A stretch of 64,000 bases of DNA. It comes from Rallus limicola. Its lineage: Eukaryota > Chordata > Aves > Gruiformes > Rallidae. Made by a program: the position numbers and the translations under genes. Where the stretch lies: assembly GCA_022605955.1 (NCBI GenBank), contig JAKCOZ010000101.1, positions 806,001-870,000 of the forward strand, in the 5' to 3' direction. The notes under the pieces are model-generated. The model saw nothing but the letters and a program-made list of their open reading frames with translations, was not told where the DNA came from and searched no databases. This document shows positions 45,295 to 57,214 of this stretch, piece after piece; position 1 is the first letter of the stretch; every line of letters begins with the position of its first letter.

Positions 45295-48200
45295 ATGCCT
45301 TTCATGCCTAGCTTCTTTACTTTGGGAGTTATTGCTGGACGTTTAGCATGTTTTGAATTGCAGTCTGCTAGGGCCGAGAAAAGCACCGTAGGAGGTTCCA
45401 GGCATGTTCCCTCTTTCCAGGCAAAGGAAAAGGTTGAGAGCCAAAGTGACAGGGTCTGCTCGTGTGTCCTGTTAGGAGGTTTCAGACAAGCTATGCCTTT
45501 CAGGCCTAGCTTCTTTACTTTGGGAGTTATTGCTGGACGTTTAGCATGTTTTGAACTGCAGTCTGCTAGGGCCGAGAAAAGCACCGTAGGAGGTTCCAGG
45601 CATGTTCCCTCTTTCCAGGCAAAGGAAAAGGCTGAGAGCCAAAGTGACAGGGTCTGCTCGTGTGTCCTGTTAGGAGGTTTCAGACAAGCTATGCCTTTCA
45701 GGCCTAGCTTCTTTACTTTGGGAGTTATTGCTGGACGTTTAGCATGTTTTGAGCTGCAGTCTGCTAGGGCCGAGAAAAGCACCGTAGGAGGTTCCAGGCA
45801 TGTTCCCTCTTTCCAAGCAAAGGAAAAAGCTGAGAGCCAAAGAGAAAGGGTTTGCTCGTGTGTCCTGTTAGGAGGTTTCAGACAAGCTATGCCTTTCAGG
45901 CCTAGCTTCTTTACTTTGGGAGTTATTGCTGGACGTTTAGCATGTTTTGAACTGCAGTCTGATAGGGCCGAGAAAAGCACTGTAGGAGGTTCCAGGCATG
46001 TTCCCTCTTTCCAGGCAAAGGAAAAGGCTGAGAGCCAAAGTGACAGGGTCTGCTCGTGTGTCCTGTTAGGAGGTTTCAGACAAGCTATGCCTTTCAGGCC
46101 TAGCTTCTTTACTTTGGGAGTTATTGCTGGACGTTTAGCATGTTTTGAACTGCAGTCTGCTAGGGCCGAGAAAAGCACCGTAGGAGGTTCCAGGCATGTT
46201 CCCTCTTTCCAGGCAAAGGAAAAGGCTGAGAGCCAAAGTGACAGGTGCTGCTCATGTGTCCTGTTAGGAGGTTTCAGACAAGCTATGCCTTTCAGGCCTA
46301 GCTTCTTTACTTTGGGAGTTATTGCTGGACGTTTAGCATGTTTTGAACTGCAGTCTGCTAGGGCCGAGAAAAGCACCGTAGGAGGTTCCAGGCATGTTCC
46401 CTCTTTCCAGGCAAAGGAAAAGGCTGAGAGCCAAAGTGACAGGGTCTGCTCGTGTGTCCTGTTAGGAGGTTTCAGACAAGCTATGCCTTTCAGGCCTCGC
46501 TTCTTTACTTTGGGAGTTATTGCTGGACGTTTAGCATGTTTTGAGCTGCAGTCTGCTAGGGCCGAGAAAAGCACAGTAGGAGGTTCCAGGCATGTTCCCT
46601 CTTTCCAAGCAAAGGAAAAAGCTGAGAGCCAAAGAGAAAGGGTTTGCTCGTGTGTCCTGTTAGGAGGTTTCAGACAAGCTATGCCTTTCAGGCCTCGCTT
46701 CTTTACTTTGGGAGTTATTGCTGGACGTTTAGCATGTTTTGAACTGCAGTCTGCTAGGGCCGAGAAAAGCACCGTAGGAGGTTCCAGGCATGTTCCCTCT
46801 TTCCAGGCAAAGGAAAAGGCTGAGAGCCAAAGTGACAGGGTCTGCTTGTGTGTCCTGTTAGGAGGTTTCAGACAAGCTATGCCTTTCAGGCCTAGCTTCT
46901 TTACTTTGGGAGTTATTGCTGGACGTTTAGCATGTTTTGAACTGCAGTCTGCTAGGGCCGAGAAAAGCACCGTAGGAGGTTCCAGGCATGTTCCCTCTTT
47001 CCAGGCAAAGGAAAAGGCTGAGAGCCAAAGTGACAGGGTCTGCTCGTGTGTCCTGTTAGGAGGTTTCAGACAAGCTATGCCTTTCAGGCCTAGCTTCTTT
47101 ACTTTGGGAGTTATTGCTGGACGTTTAGCATGTTTTGAACTGCAGTCTGCTAGGGCCGAGAAAAGCACCGTAGGAGGTTCCAGGCATGTTCCCTCTTTCC
47201 AGGCAAAGGAAAAGGCTGAGAGCCAAAGTGACAGGGGCTGCTCGTGTGTCCTGTTAGGAGGTTTCAGACAAGCTATGCCTTTCAGGCCTAGCTTCTTTAC
47301 TTTGGGAGTTATTGCTGGACGTTTAGCATGTTTTGAACTGCAGTCTGCTAGGGCCGAGAAAAGCACCGTAGGAGGTTCCAGGCATGTTCCCTCTTTCCAG
47401 GCAAAGGAAAAGGCTGAGAGCCAAAGCGACAGGGTCTGCTCGTGTGTCCTGTTAGGAGGTTTCAGACAAGCTATGCCTTTCATGCCTAGCTTCTTTACTT
47501 TGGGAGTTATTGCTGGACGTTTAGCATGTTTTGAACTGCAGTCTGCTAGGGCCGAGAAAAGCACCGTAGGAGGTTCCAGGCATGTTCCCTCTTTCCAGGC
47601 AAAGGAAAAGGCTGAGAGCCAAAGTGACAGGGTCTGCTCGTGTGTCATGTTAGGAGGTTTCAGACAAGCTATGCCTTTCAGGCCTAGCTTCTTTACTTTG
47701 GGAGTTATTGCTGGACGTTTAGCATGTTTTGAGCTGCAGTCTGCTAGGGCCGAGAAAAGCACCGTAGGAGGTTCCAGGCATGTTCCCTCTTTCCAAGCAA
47801 AGGAAAAAGCTGAGAGCCAAAGTGAAAGGGTTTGCTCGTGTGTCCTGTTAGGAGGTTTCAGACAAGCTATGCCTTTCAGGCCTCGCTTCTTTACTTTGGG
47901 AGTTATTGCTGGACGTTTAGCATGTTTTGAACTGCAGTCTGCTAGGGCCGAGAAAAGCACCGTAGGAGGTTCCAGGCATGTTCCCTCTTTCCAGGCAAAG
48001 GAAAAGGCTGAGAGCCAAAGTGACAGGGGCTGCTCGTGTGTCCTGTTAGGAGGTTTCAGACAAGCTATGCCTTTCAGGCCTAGCTTCTTTACTTTGGGAG
48101 TTATTGCTGGACGTTTAGCATGTTTTGAACTGCAGTCTGCTAGGGCCGAGAAAAGCACCGTAGGAGGTTCCAGGCATGTTCCCTCTTTCCAGGCAAAGGA

Positions 48201-50838
48201 AAAGGCTGAGAGCCAAAGTGACAGGGTCTGCTCGTGTGTCCTTTTAGGAGGTTTCAGACAAGCTATGCCTTTCAGGCCTAGCTTCTATACTTTGGGAGTT
48301 ATTGCTGGACGTTTAGCATGTTTTGAACTGCAGTCTGCTAGGGCCGAGAAAAGCACCGTAGGAGGTTCCAGGCATGTTCCCTCTTTCCAGGCAAAGGAAA
48401 AGGCTGAGAGCCAAAGTGACAGGGTCTGCTCGTGTGTCCTGTTAGGAGGTTTCAGACAAGCTATGCCTTTCAGGCCTAGCTTCTTTACTTTGGGAGTTAT
48501 TGCTGGACGTTTAGCATGTTTTGAACGGCAGTCTGCTAGGGCCGAGAAAAGCACCGTAGGAGGTTCCAGGCATGTTCCCTCTTTCCAGGCAAAGGAAAAG
48601 GCTGAGAGCCAAAGTGACAGGGTCTGCTCGTGTGTCCTGTTAGGAGGTTTCAGACAAGCTATGCCTTTCAGGCCTAGCTTCTTTACTTTGGGAGTTATTG
48701 CTGGACATTTAGCATGTTTTGAACTGCAGTCTGCTAGGGCCGAGAAAAGCACCGTAGGAGGTTCCAGGCATGTTCCCTCTTTCCAGGCAAAGGAAAAGGC
48801 TGAGAGCCAAAGTGACAGGGGCTGCTCGTGTGTCCTGTTAGGAGGTTTCAGACAAGCTATGCCTTTCAGGCCTAGCTTCTTTACTTTGGGAGTTATTGCT
48901 GGACGTTTAGCATGTTTTGAACGGCAGTCTGCTAGGGCCGAGAAAAGCACCGTAGGAGGTTCCAGGCATGTTCCCTCTTTCCAGGCAAAGGAAAAGGCTG
49001 AGAGCCAAAGTGACAGGGTCTGCTCGTGTGTCCTGTTAGGAGGTTTCAGACAAGCTATGCCTTTCAGGCCTAGCTTCTTTACTTTGGGAGTTATTGCTGG
49101 ACATTTAGCATGTTTTGAACTGCAGTCTGCTAGGGCCGAGAAAAGCACCGTAGGAGGTTCCAGGCATGTTCCCTCTTTCCAGGCAAAGGAAAAGGCTGAG
49201 AGCCAAAGTGACAGGGGCTGCTCGTGTGTCCTGTTAGGAGGTTTCAGACAAGCTATGCCTTTCAGGCCTAGCTTCTTTACTTTGGGAGTTATTGCTGGAC
49301 GTTTAGCATGTTTTGAACTGCAGTCTGCTAGGGCCAAGAAAAGCACCGTAGGAGGTTCCAGGCATGTTCCCTCTTTCCAGGCAAAGGAAAAGGCTGAGAG
49401 CCAAAGTGACAGGGTCTGCTCGTGTGTCCTGTTAGGAAGTTTCAGACAAGCTATGCCTTTCAGGCCTAGCTTCTTTACTTTGGGAGTTATTGCTGGACGT
49501 TTAGCATGTTTTGAACTGCAGTCTGCTAGGGCCGAGAAAAGCACCGTAGGAGGTTCCAGGCATGTTCCCTCTTTCCAGGCAAAGGAAAAGGCTGAGAGCC
49601 AAAGTGACAGGTGCTGCTCATGTGTCCTGTTAGGAGGTTTCAGACAAGCTATGCCTTTCAGGCCTAGCTTCTTTACTTTGGGAGTTATTGCTGGACGTTT
49701 AGCATGTTTTGAACTGCAGTCTGCTAGGGCCGAGAAAAGCACCGTAGGAGGTTCCAGGCATGTTCCCTCTTTCCAGGCAAAGGAAAAGGCTGAGAGCCAA
49801 AGTGACAGGGTCTGCTCGGGTGTCCTGTTAGGAGGTTTCAGACAAGCTATGCCTTTCAGGCCTAGCTTCTTTACTTTGGGAGTTATTGCTGGACGTTTAG
49901 CATGTTTTGAACTGCAGTCTGCTAGGGCCGAGAAAAGCACCGTAGGAGGTTCCAGGCATGTTCCCTCTTTCCAGGCAAAGGAAAAGGCTGAGAGCCAAAG
50001 TGACAGGGTCTGCTCGTGTGTCCTGTTAGGAGGTTTCAGACAAGCTATGCCTTTCATGCCTAGCTTCTTTACTTTGGGAGTTATTGCTGGACGTTTAGCA
50101 TGTTTTGAGCTGCAGTCTGCTAGGGCCGAGAAAAGCACCGTAGGAGGTTCCAGGCATGTTCCCTCTTTCCAAGCAAAGGAAAAAGCTGAGAGCCAAAGAG
50201 AAAGGGTTTGCTCGTGTGTCCTGTTAGGAGGTTTCAGACAAGCTATGCCTTTCAGGCCTCGCTTCTTTACTTTGGGAGTTATTGCTGGACGTTTAGCATG
50301 TTTTGAATTGCAGTCTGCTAGGGCCGAGAAAAGCACCGTAGGAGGTTCCAGGCATGTTCCCTCTTTCCAGGCAAAGGAAAAGGCTGAGAGCCAAAGTGAC
50401 AGGGTCTGCTTGTGTGTCCTGTTAGGAGGTTTCAGACAAGCTATGCCTTTCAGGCCTAGCTTCTTTACTTTGGGAGTTATTGCTGGACGTTTAGCATGTT
50501 TTGAACTGCAGTCTGCTAGGGCCGAGAAAAGCACCGTAGGAGGTTCCAGGCATGTTCCCTCTTTCCAGGCAAAGGAAAAGGCTGAGAGCCAAAGTGACAG
50601 GGTCTGCTCGTGTGTCCTGTTAGGAGGTTTCAGACAAGCTAGGCCTTTCAGGCCTAGCTTCTTTACTTTGGGAGTTATTGCTGGACGTTTAGCATGTTTT
50701 GAACTGCAGTCTGCTAGGGCCGAGAAAAGCACCGTAGGAGGTTCCAGGCATGTTCCCTCTTTCCAGGCAAAGGAAAAGGCTGAGAGCCAAAGTGACAGGG
50801 TCTGCTCGTGTGTCCTGTTAGGAGGTTTCAGACAAGCT
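45295..50838. repeat. Block 23: 28 monomers
   Basis: Variant order is V V R V C V R L V G V V E G V V V G V G V C S V R L V V, exactly 28 x 198. It contains a two-monomer duplication (48463-48858 and 48859-49254) marked by GAACGGCAG and GGACATTTAG. A rare CTTCTATACTTT (48285) and the preceding TCCTTTTAGG are shared with block 26. Two monomers (47473 and about 50047) are 11T without a palindrome. Confidence 0.92.
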
Positions 50839-50881
50839 ATGCCTTTCAGGCCTAGCTTGTCTGAAACCTCCTAACAGTACA
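50811..50881. repeat. Junction palindrome 23
   Basis: Canonical centre. Right arm has G>T at 50878 (ACAGTACA), unmatched on the left. Confidence 0.92.
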
Positions 50882-50885
50882 AGCT

Positions 50886-52469
50886 ATGCCTTTCATGCCT
50901 AGCTTCTTTACTTTGGGAGTTATTGCTGGACGTTTAGCATGTTTTGAACTGCAGTCTGATAGGGCCGAGAAAAGCACCGTAGGAGGTTCCAGGCATGTTC
51001 CCTCTTTCCAGGCAAAGGAAAAGGCTGAGAGCCAAAGTGACAGGGTCTGCTCGTCTGTCCTGTTAGGAGGTTTCAGACAAGCTATGCCTTTCAGGCCTAG
51101 CTTCTTTACTTTGGGAGTTATTGCTGGACGTTTAGCATGTTTTGAACTGCAGTCTGCTAGGGCCGAGAAAAGCACCGTAGGAGGTTCCAGGCATGTTCCC
51201 TCTTTCCAGGCAAAGGAAAAGGCTGAGAGCCAAAGTGACAGGTGCTGCTCATGTGTCCTGTTAGGAGGTTTCAGACAAGCTATGCCTTTCAGGCCTAGCT
51301 TCTTTACTTTGGGAGTTATTGCTGGACGTTTAGCATGTTTTGAACTGCAGTCTGCTAGGGCCGAGAAAAGCACCGTAGGAGGTTCCAGGCATGTTCCCTC
51401 TTTCCAGGCAAAGGAAAAGGCTGAGAACCAAAGTGACAGGGGCTGCTCGTGTGTCATGTTAGGAGGTTTCAGACAAGCTATGCCTTTCATGCCTAGCTTC
51501 TTTACTTTGGGAGTTATTGCTGGACGTTTAGCATGTTTTGAGCTGCAGTCTGCTAGGGCCGAGAAAAGCACCGTAGGAGGTTCCAGGCATGTTCCCTCTT
51601 TCCAAGCAAAGGAAAAAGCTGAGAGCCAAAGAGAAAGGGTTTGCTCGTGTGTCCTGTTAGGAGGTTTCAGACAAGCTATGCCTTTCAGGCCTCGCTTCTT
51701 TACTTTGGGAGTTATTGCTGGACGTTTAGCATGTTTTGAATTGCAGTCTGCTAGGGCCGAGAAAAGCACCGTAGGAGGTTCCAGGCATGTTCCCTCTTTC
51801 CAGGCAAAGGAAAAGGCTGAGAGCCAAAGTGACAGGGTCTGCTCGTGTGTCCTGTTAGGAGGTTTCAGGCAAGCTATGCTTTTCAGGCCTAGCTTCTTTA
51901 CTTTGGGAGTTATTGCTGGACGTTTAGCATGTTTTGAACTGCAGTCTGCTAGGGCCGAGAAAAGCACCGTAGGAGGTTCCAGGCATGTTCCCTCTTTCCA
52001 GGCAAAGGAAAAGGCTGAGAGCCAAAGTGACAGGTGCTGCTCATGTGTCCTGTTAGGAGGTTTCAGACAAGCTATGCCTTTCAGGCCTAGCTTCTTTACT
52101 TTGGGAGTTATTGCTGGACGTTTAGCATGTTTTGAACTGCAGTCTGCTAGGGCCGAGAAAAGCACCGTAGGAGGTTCCAGGCATGTTCCCTCTTTCCAGG
52201 CAAAGGAAAAGGCTGAGAGCCAAAGTGAAAGGGTTTGCTCGTGTGTCCTGTTAGGAGGTTTCAGACAAGCTATGCCTTTCAGGCCTAGCTTCTTTACTTT
52301 GGGAGTTATTGCTGGACGTTTAGCATGTTTTGAACTGCAGTCTGCTAGGGCCGAGAAAAGCACCGTAGGAGGTTCCAGGCATGTTCCCTCTTTCCAGGCA
52401 AAGGAAAAGGCTGAGAGCCAAAGTGACAGGTGCTGCTCATGTGTCCTGTTAGGAGGTTTCAGACAAGTT
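50886..52469. repeat. Block 24: 8 monomers
   Basis: Variant order is V C N R V C E C. Monomer 1 combines TCTGATAGG with CTCGTCTGTCC. The R monomer is 11T without a palindrome. The sixth has TTCAGGCAAG and ATGCTTTTC. It is the only block whose last monomer is C rather than V or G. Confidence 0.9.
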
Positions 52470-52512
52470 ATGCCTTTCAGGCCTAGCTTGTCTGAAACCT
52501 CCTAACAGGACA
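52442..52512. repeat. Junction palindrome 24
   Basis: Canonical centre. Left arm has C>T at 52468 (CAAGTTATG), unmatched on the right. Confidence 0.92.
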
Positions 52513-52516
52513 AGCT

Positions 52517-53901
52517 ATGCCTTTCATGCCTAGCTTCTTTACTTTGGGAGTTATTGCTGGACGTTTAGCATGTTTTGAACTGCAGTCTGCTAGGGCCGAG
52601 AAAAGCACCGTAGGAGGTTCCAGGCATGTTCCCTCTTTCCAAGCAAAGGAAAAAGCTGAGAGCCAAAGAGAAAGGGTTTGCTCGTGTGTCCTGTTAGGAG
52701 GTTTCAGACAAGCTATGCCTTTCAGGCCTAGCTTCTTTACTTTGGGAGTTATTGCTGGACGTTTAGCATGTTTTGAATTGCAGTCTGCTAGGGCCGAGAA
52801 AAGCACCGTAGGAGGTTCCAGGCATGTTCCCTCTTTCCAGGCAAAGGAAAAGGCTGAGAGCCAAAGTGACAGGGTCTGCTCGTGTGTCCTGTTAGGAGGT
52901 TTCAGACAAGCTATGCCTTTCAGGCCTAGCTTCTTTACTTTGGGAGTTATTGCTGGACGTTTAGCATGTTTTGAACTGCAGTCTGCTAGGGCCGAGAAAA
53001 GCACCGTAGGAGGTTCCAGGCATGTTCCCTCTTTCCAGGCAAAGGAAAAGGCTGAGAGCCAAAGTGACAGGGTCTGCTCGTGTGTCCTGTTAGGAGGTTT
53101 CAGACAAGCTATGCCTTTCAGGCCTAGCTTCTTTACTTTGGGAGTTATTGCTGGACGTTTAGCATGTTTTGAGCTGCAGTCTGCTAGGGCCGAGAAAAGC
53201 ACCGTAGGAGGTTCCAGGCATGTTCCCTCTTTCCAAGCAAGGAAAAAGCTGAGAGCCAAAGAGAAAGGGTTTGCTCGTGTGTCCTGTTAGGAGGTTTCAG
53301 ACAAGCTATGCCTTTCAGGCCTCGCTTCTTTACTTTGGGAGTTATTGCTGGACGTTTAGCATGTTTTGAATTGCAGTCTGCTAGGGCCGAGAAAAGCACC
53401 GTAGGAGGTTCCAGGCATGTTCCCTCTTTCCAGGCAAAGGAAAAGGCTGAGAGCCAAAGTGACAGGGTCTGCTTGTGTGTCCTGTTAGGAGGTTTCAGAC
53501 AAGCTATGCCTTTCAGGCCTAGCTTCTTTACTTTGGGAGTTATTGCTGGACGTTTAGCATGTTTTGAACTGCAGTCTGCTAGGGCCGAGAAAAGCACCGT
53601 AGGAGGTTCCAGGCATGTTCCCTCTTTCCAGGCAAGGGAAAAGGCTGAGAACCAAAGTGACAGGGGCTGCTCGTGTGTCCTGTTAGGAGGTTTCAGACAA
53701 GCTATGCCTTTCAGGCCTAGCTTCTTTACTTTGGGAGTTATTGCTGGACGTTTAGCATGTTTTGAATTGCAGTCTGCTAGGGCCGAGAAAAGCACCGTAG
53801 GAGGTTCTAGGCATGTTCCCTCTTTCCAGGCAAAGGAAAAGGCTGAGAGCCAAAGTGACAGGGTCTGCTCGTGTGTCCTGTTAGGAGGTTTCAGACAAGC
53901 T
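52517..53901. repeat. Block 25: 7 monomers
   Basis: Variant order is R V V R L N' V. The fourth monomer lost one A near 53240 (CCAAGCAAGG). It ends at the unusual enlarged junction. R followed by L with 16C is a recurrent pair also seen in blocks 19 and 23. Confidence 0.9.
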
Positions 53902-53995
53902 ATGCCTTTCAGGCCTAGCTTGTCTGAAACCTCCTAACAGGACACACGAGCAGACCCTGAAAGGCATAGCTTGTCTGAAACCTCCTAACAGGACA
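53859..53995. repeat. Junction palindrome 25, enlarged and rearranged
   Basis: Perfect arms are 44 bp (53859-53902 and 53916-53959) around the canonical 13-nt centre, so 49-nt arms with one mismatch. The inverted copy here runs on through GACACACGAGCAGACCCTG. It is joined at a shared CCTG to a second inverted piece (GAAAGGCATAGC onward, to about 53995) before forward monomers resume at 54000. The result is 51 bp longer than other junctions. Confidence 0.93.
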
Positions 53996-53999
53996 AGCT

Positions 54000-56900
54000 A
54001 TGCCTTTCATGCCTAGCTTCTTTACTTTGGGAGTTATTGCTGGACGTTTAGCATGTTTTGAACTGCAGTCTGCTAGGGCCGAGAAAAGCACCGTAGGAGG
54101 TTCCAGGCATGTTCCCTCTTTCCAGGCAAAGGAAAAGGCTGAGAGCCAAAGTGACAGGGTCTGCTCGTGTGTCCTGTTAGGAGGTTTCAGACAAGCTATG
54201 CCTTTCAGGCCTAGCTTCTTTACTTTGGGAGTTATTGCTGGACGTTTAGCATGTTTTGAACTGCAGTCTGCTAGGGCCGAGAAAAGCACCGTAGGAGGTT
54301 CCAGGCATGTTCCCTCTTTCCAGGCAAAGGAAAAGGCTGAGAGCCAAAGTGACAGGGTCTGCTTGTGTGTCCTGTTAGGAGGTTTCAGACAAGCTATGCC
54401 TTTCAGGCCTAGCTTCTTTACTTTGGGAGTTATTGCTGGACGTTTAGCATGTTTTGAACTGCAGTCTGCTAGGGCCGAGAAAAGCACCGTAGGAGGTTCC
54501 AGGCATGTTCCCTCTTTCCAGGCAAAGGAAAAGGCTGAGAGCCAAAGTGACAGGGGCTGCTCGTGTGTCCTGTTAGGAGGTTTCAGACAAGCTATGCCTT
54601 TCAGGCCTAGCTTCTTTACTTTGGGAGTTATTGCTGGACGTTTAGCATGTTTTGAACTGCAGTCTGCTAGGGCCGAGAAAAGCACCGTAGGAGGTTCCAG
54701 GCATGTTCCCTCTTTCCAGGCAAAGGAAAAGGCTGAGAGCCAAAGTGACAGGGGCTGCTCGTGTGTCCTGTTAGGAGGTTTCAGACAAGCTATGCCTTTC
54801 AGGCCTAGCTTCTTTACTTTGGGAGTTATTGCTGGACGTTTAGCATGTTTTGAACTGCAGTCTGCTAGGGCCGAGAAAAGCACCGTAGGAGGTTCCAGGC
54901 ATGTTCCCTCTTTCCAGGCAAAGGAAAAGGCTGAGAGCCAAAGCGACAGGGTCTGCTCGTGTGTCCTGTTAGGAGGTTTCAGACAAGCTATGCCTTTCAT
55001 GCCTAGCTTCTTTACTTTGGGAGTTATTGCTGGACGTTTAGCATGTTTTGAACTGCAGTCTGCTAGGGCCGAGAAAAGCACCGTAGGAGGTTCCAGGCAT
55101 GTTCCCTCTTTCCAGGCAAAGGAAAAGGCTGAGAGCCAAAGTGACAGGGTCTGCTCGTGTGTCCTGTTAGGAGGTTTCAGACAAGCTATGCCTTTCAGGC
55201 CTAGCTTCTTTACTTTGGGAGTTATTGCTGGACGTTTAGCATGTTTTGAGCTGCAGTCTGCTAGGGCCGAGAAAAGCACCGTAGGAGGTTCCAGGCATGT
55301 TCCCTCTTTCCAAGCAAAGGAAAAAGCTGAGAGCCAAAGTGAAAGGGTTTGCTCGTGTGTCCTGTTAGGAGGTTTCAGACAAGCTATGCCTTTCAGGCCT
55401 CGCTTCTTTACTTTGGGAGTTATTGCTGGACGTTTAGCATGTTTTGAACTGCAGTCTGCTAGGGCCGAGAAAAGCACCGTAGGAGGTTCCAGGCATGTTC
55501 CCTCTTTCCAGGCAAAGGAAAAGGCTGAGAGCCAAAGTGACAGGGGCTGCTCGTGTGTCCTGTTAGGAGGTTTCAGACAAGCTATGCCTTTCAGGCCTAG
55601 CTTCTTTACTTTGGGAGTTATTGCTGGACGTTTAGCATGTTTTGAACTGCAGTCTGCTAGGGCCGAGAAAAGCACCGTAGGAGGTTCCAGGCATGTTCCC
55701 TCTTTCCAGGCAAAGGAAAAGGCTGAGAGCCAAAGTGACAGGGTCTGCTCGTGTGTCCTTTTAGGAGGTTTCAGACAAGCTATGCCTTTCAGGCCTAGCT
55801 TCTATACTTTGGGAGTTATTGCTGGACGTTTAGCATGTTTTGAACTGCAGTCTGCTAGGGCCGAGAAAAGCACCGTAGGAGGTTCCAGGCATGTTCCCTC
55901 TTTCCAGGCAAAGGAAAAGGCTGAGAGCCAAAGTGACAGGGGCTGCTCGTGTGTCCTGTTAGGAGGTTTCAGACAAGCTATGCCTTTCAGGCCTAGCTTC
56001 TTTACTTTGGGAGTTATTGCTGGACGTTTAGCATGTTTTGAACTGCAGTCTGCTAGGGCCGAGAAAAGCACCGTAGGAGGTTCCAGGTATGTTCCCTCTT
56101 TCCAGGCAAAGGAAAAGGCTGAGAGCCAAAGTGACAGGGTCTGCTCGGGTGTCCTGTTAGGAGGTTTCAGACAAGCTATGCCTTTCAGGCCTAGCTTCTT
56201 TACTTTGGGAGTTATTGCTGGACATTTAGCATGTTTTGAACTGCAGTCTGCTAGGGCCGAGAAAAGCACCGTAGGAGGTTCCAGGCATGTTCCCTCTTTC
56301 CAGGCAAAGGAAAAGGCTGAGAGCCAAAGTGACAGGGGCTGCTCGTGTGTCCTGTTAGGAGGTTTCAGACAAGCTATGCCTTTCAGGCCTAGCTTCTTTA
56401 CTTTGGGAGTTATTGCTGGACGTTTAGCATGTTTTGAACTGCAGTCTGCTAGGGCCAAGAAAAGCACCGTAGGAGGTTCCAGGCATGTTCCCTCTTTCCA
56501 GGCAAAGGAAAAGGCTGAGAGCCAAAGTGACAGGGTCTGCTCGTGTGTCCTGTTAGGAGGTTTCAGACAAGCTATGCCTTTCAGGCCTAGCTTCTTTACT
56601 TTGGGAGTTATTGCTGGACGTTTAGCATGTTTTGAGCTGCAGTCTGCTAGGGCCGAGAAAAGCACCGTAGGAGGTTCCAGGCATGTTCCCTCTTTCCAAG
56701 CAAAGGAAAAAGCTGAGAGCCAAAGAGAAAGGGTTTGCTCGTGTGTCCTGTTAGGAGGTTTCAGACAAGCTATGCCTTTCAGGCCTCGCTTCTTTACTTT
56801 GGGAGTTATTGCTGGACGTTTAGCATGTTTTGAATTGCAGTCTGCTAGGGCCGAGAAAAGCACCGTAGGAGGTTCCAGGCATGTTCCCTCTTTCCAGGCA

Positions 56901-57167
56901 AAGGAAAAGGCTGAGAACCAAAGTGACAGGGGCTGCCCGTGTGTCATGTTAGGAGGTTTCAGACAAGCTATGCCTTTCAGGCCTAGCTTCTTTACTTTGG
57001 GAGTTATTGCTGGACGTTTAGCATGTTTTGAATTGCAGTCTGCTAGGGCCGAGAAAAGCACCGTAGGAGGTTCCAGGCATGTTCCCTCTTTCCAGGCAAA
57101 GGAAAAGGCTGAGAGCCAAAGTGACAGGGTCTGCTCGTGTGTCCTGTTAAGAGGTTTCAGACAAGCT
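54000..57167. repeat. Block 26: 16 monomers
   Basis: Variant order is V L G G V V E G V G S G V R N V. Monomers 3-10 resemble monomers 9-16 of block 23, including the CTTCTATACTTT mark at 55802 (48285 in block 23). This indicates a multi-monomer duplication separated by other blocks. The sixth monomer is 11T without a palindrome. Confidence 0.9.
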
Positions 57168-57210
57168 ATGCCTTTCAGGCCTAGCTTGTCTGAAACCTCC
57201 TAACAGGACA
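57140..57210. repeat. Junction palindrome 26
   Basis: Canonical centre. Left arm has G>A at 57150 (TGTTAAGAGG), unmatched on the right. Confidence 0.92.
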
Positions 57211-57214
57211 AGCT

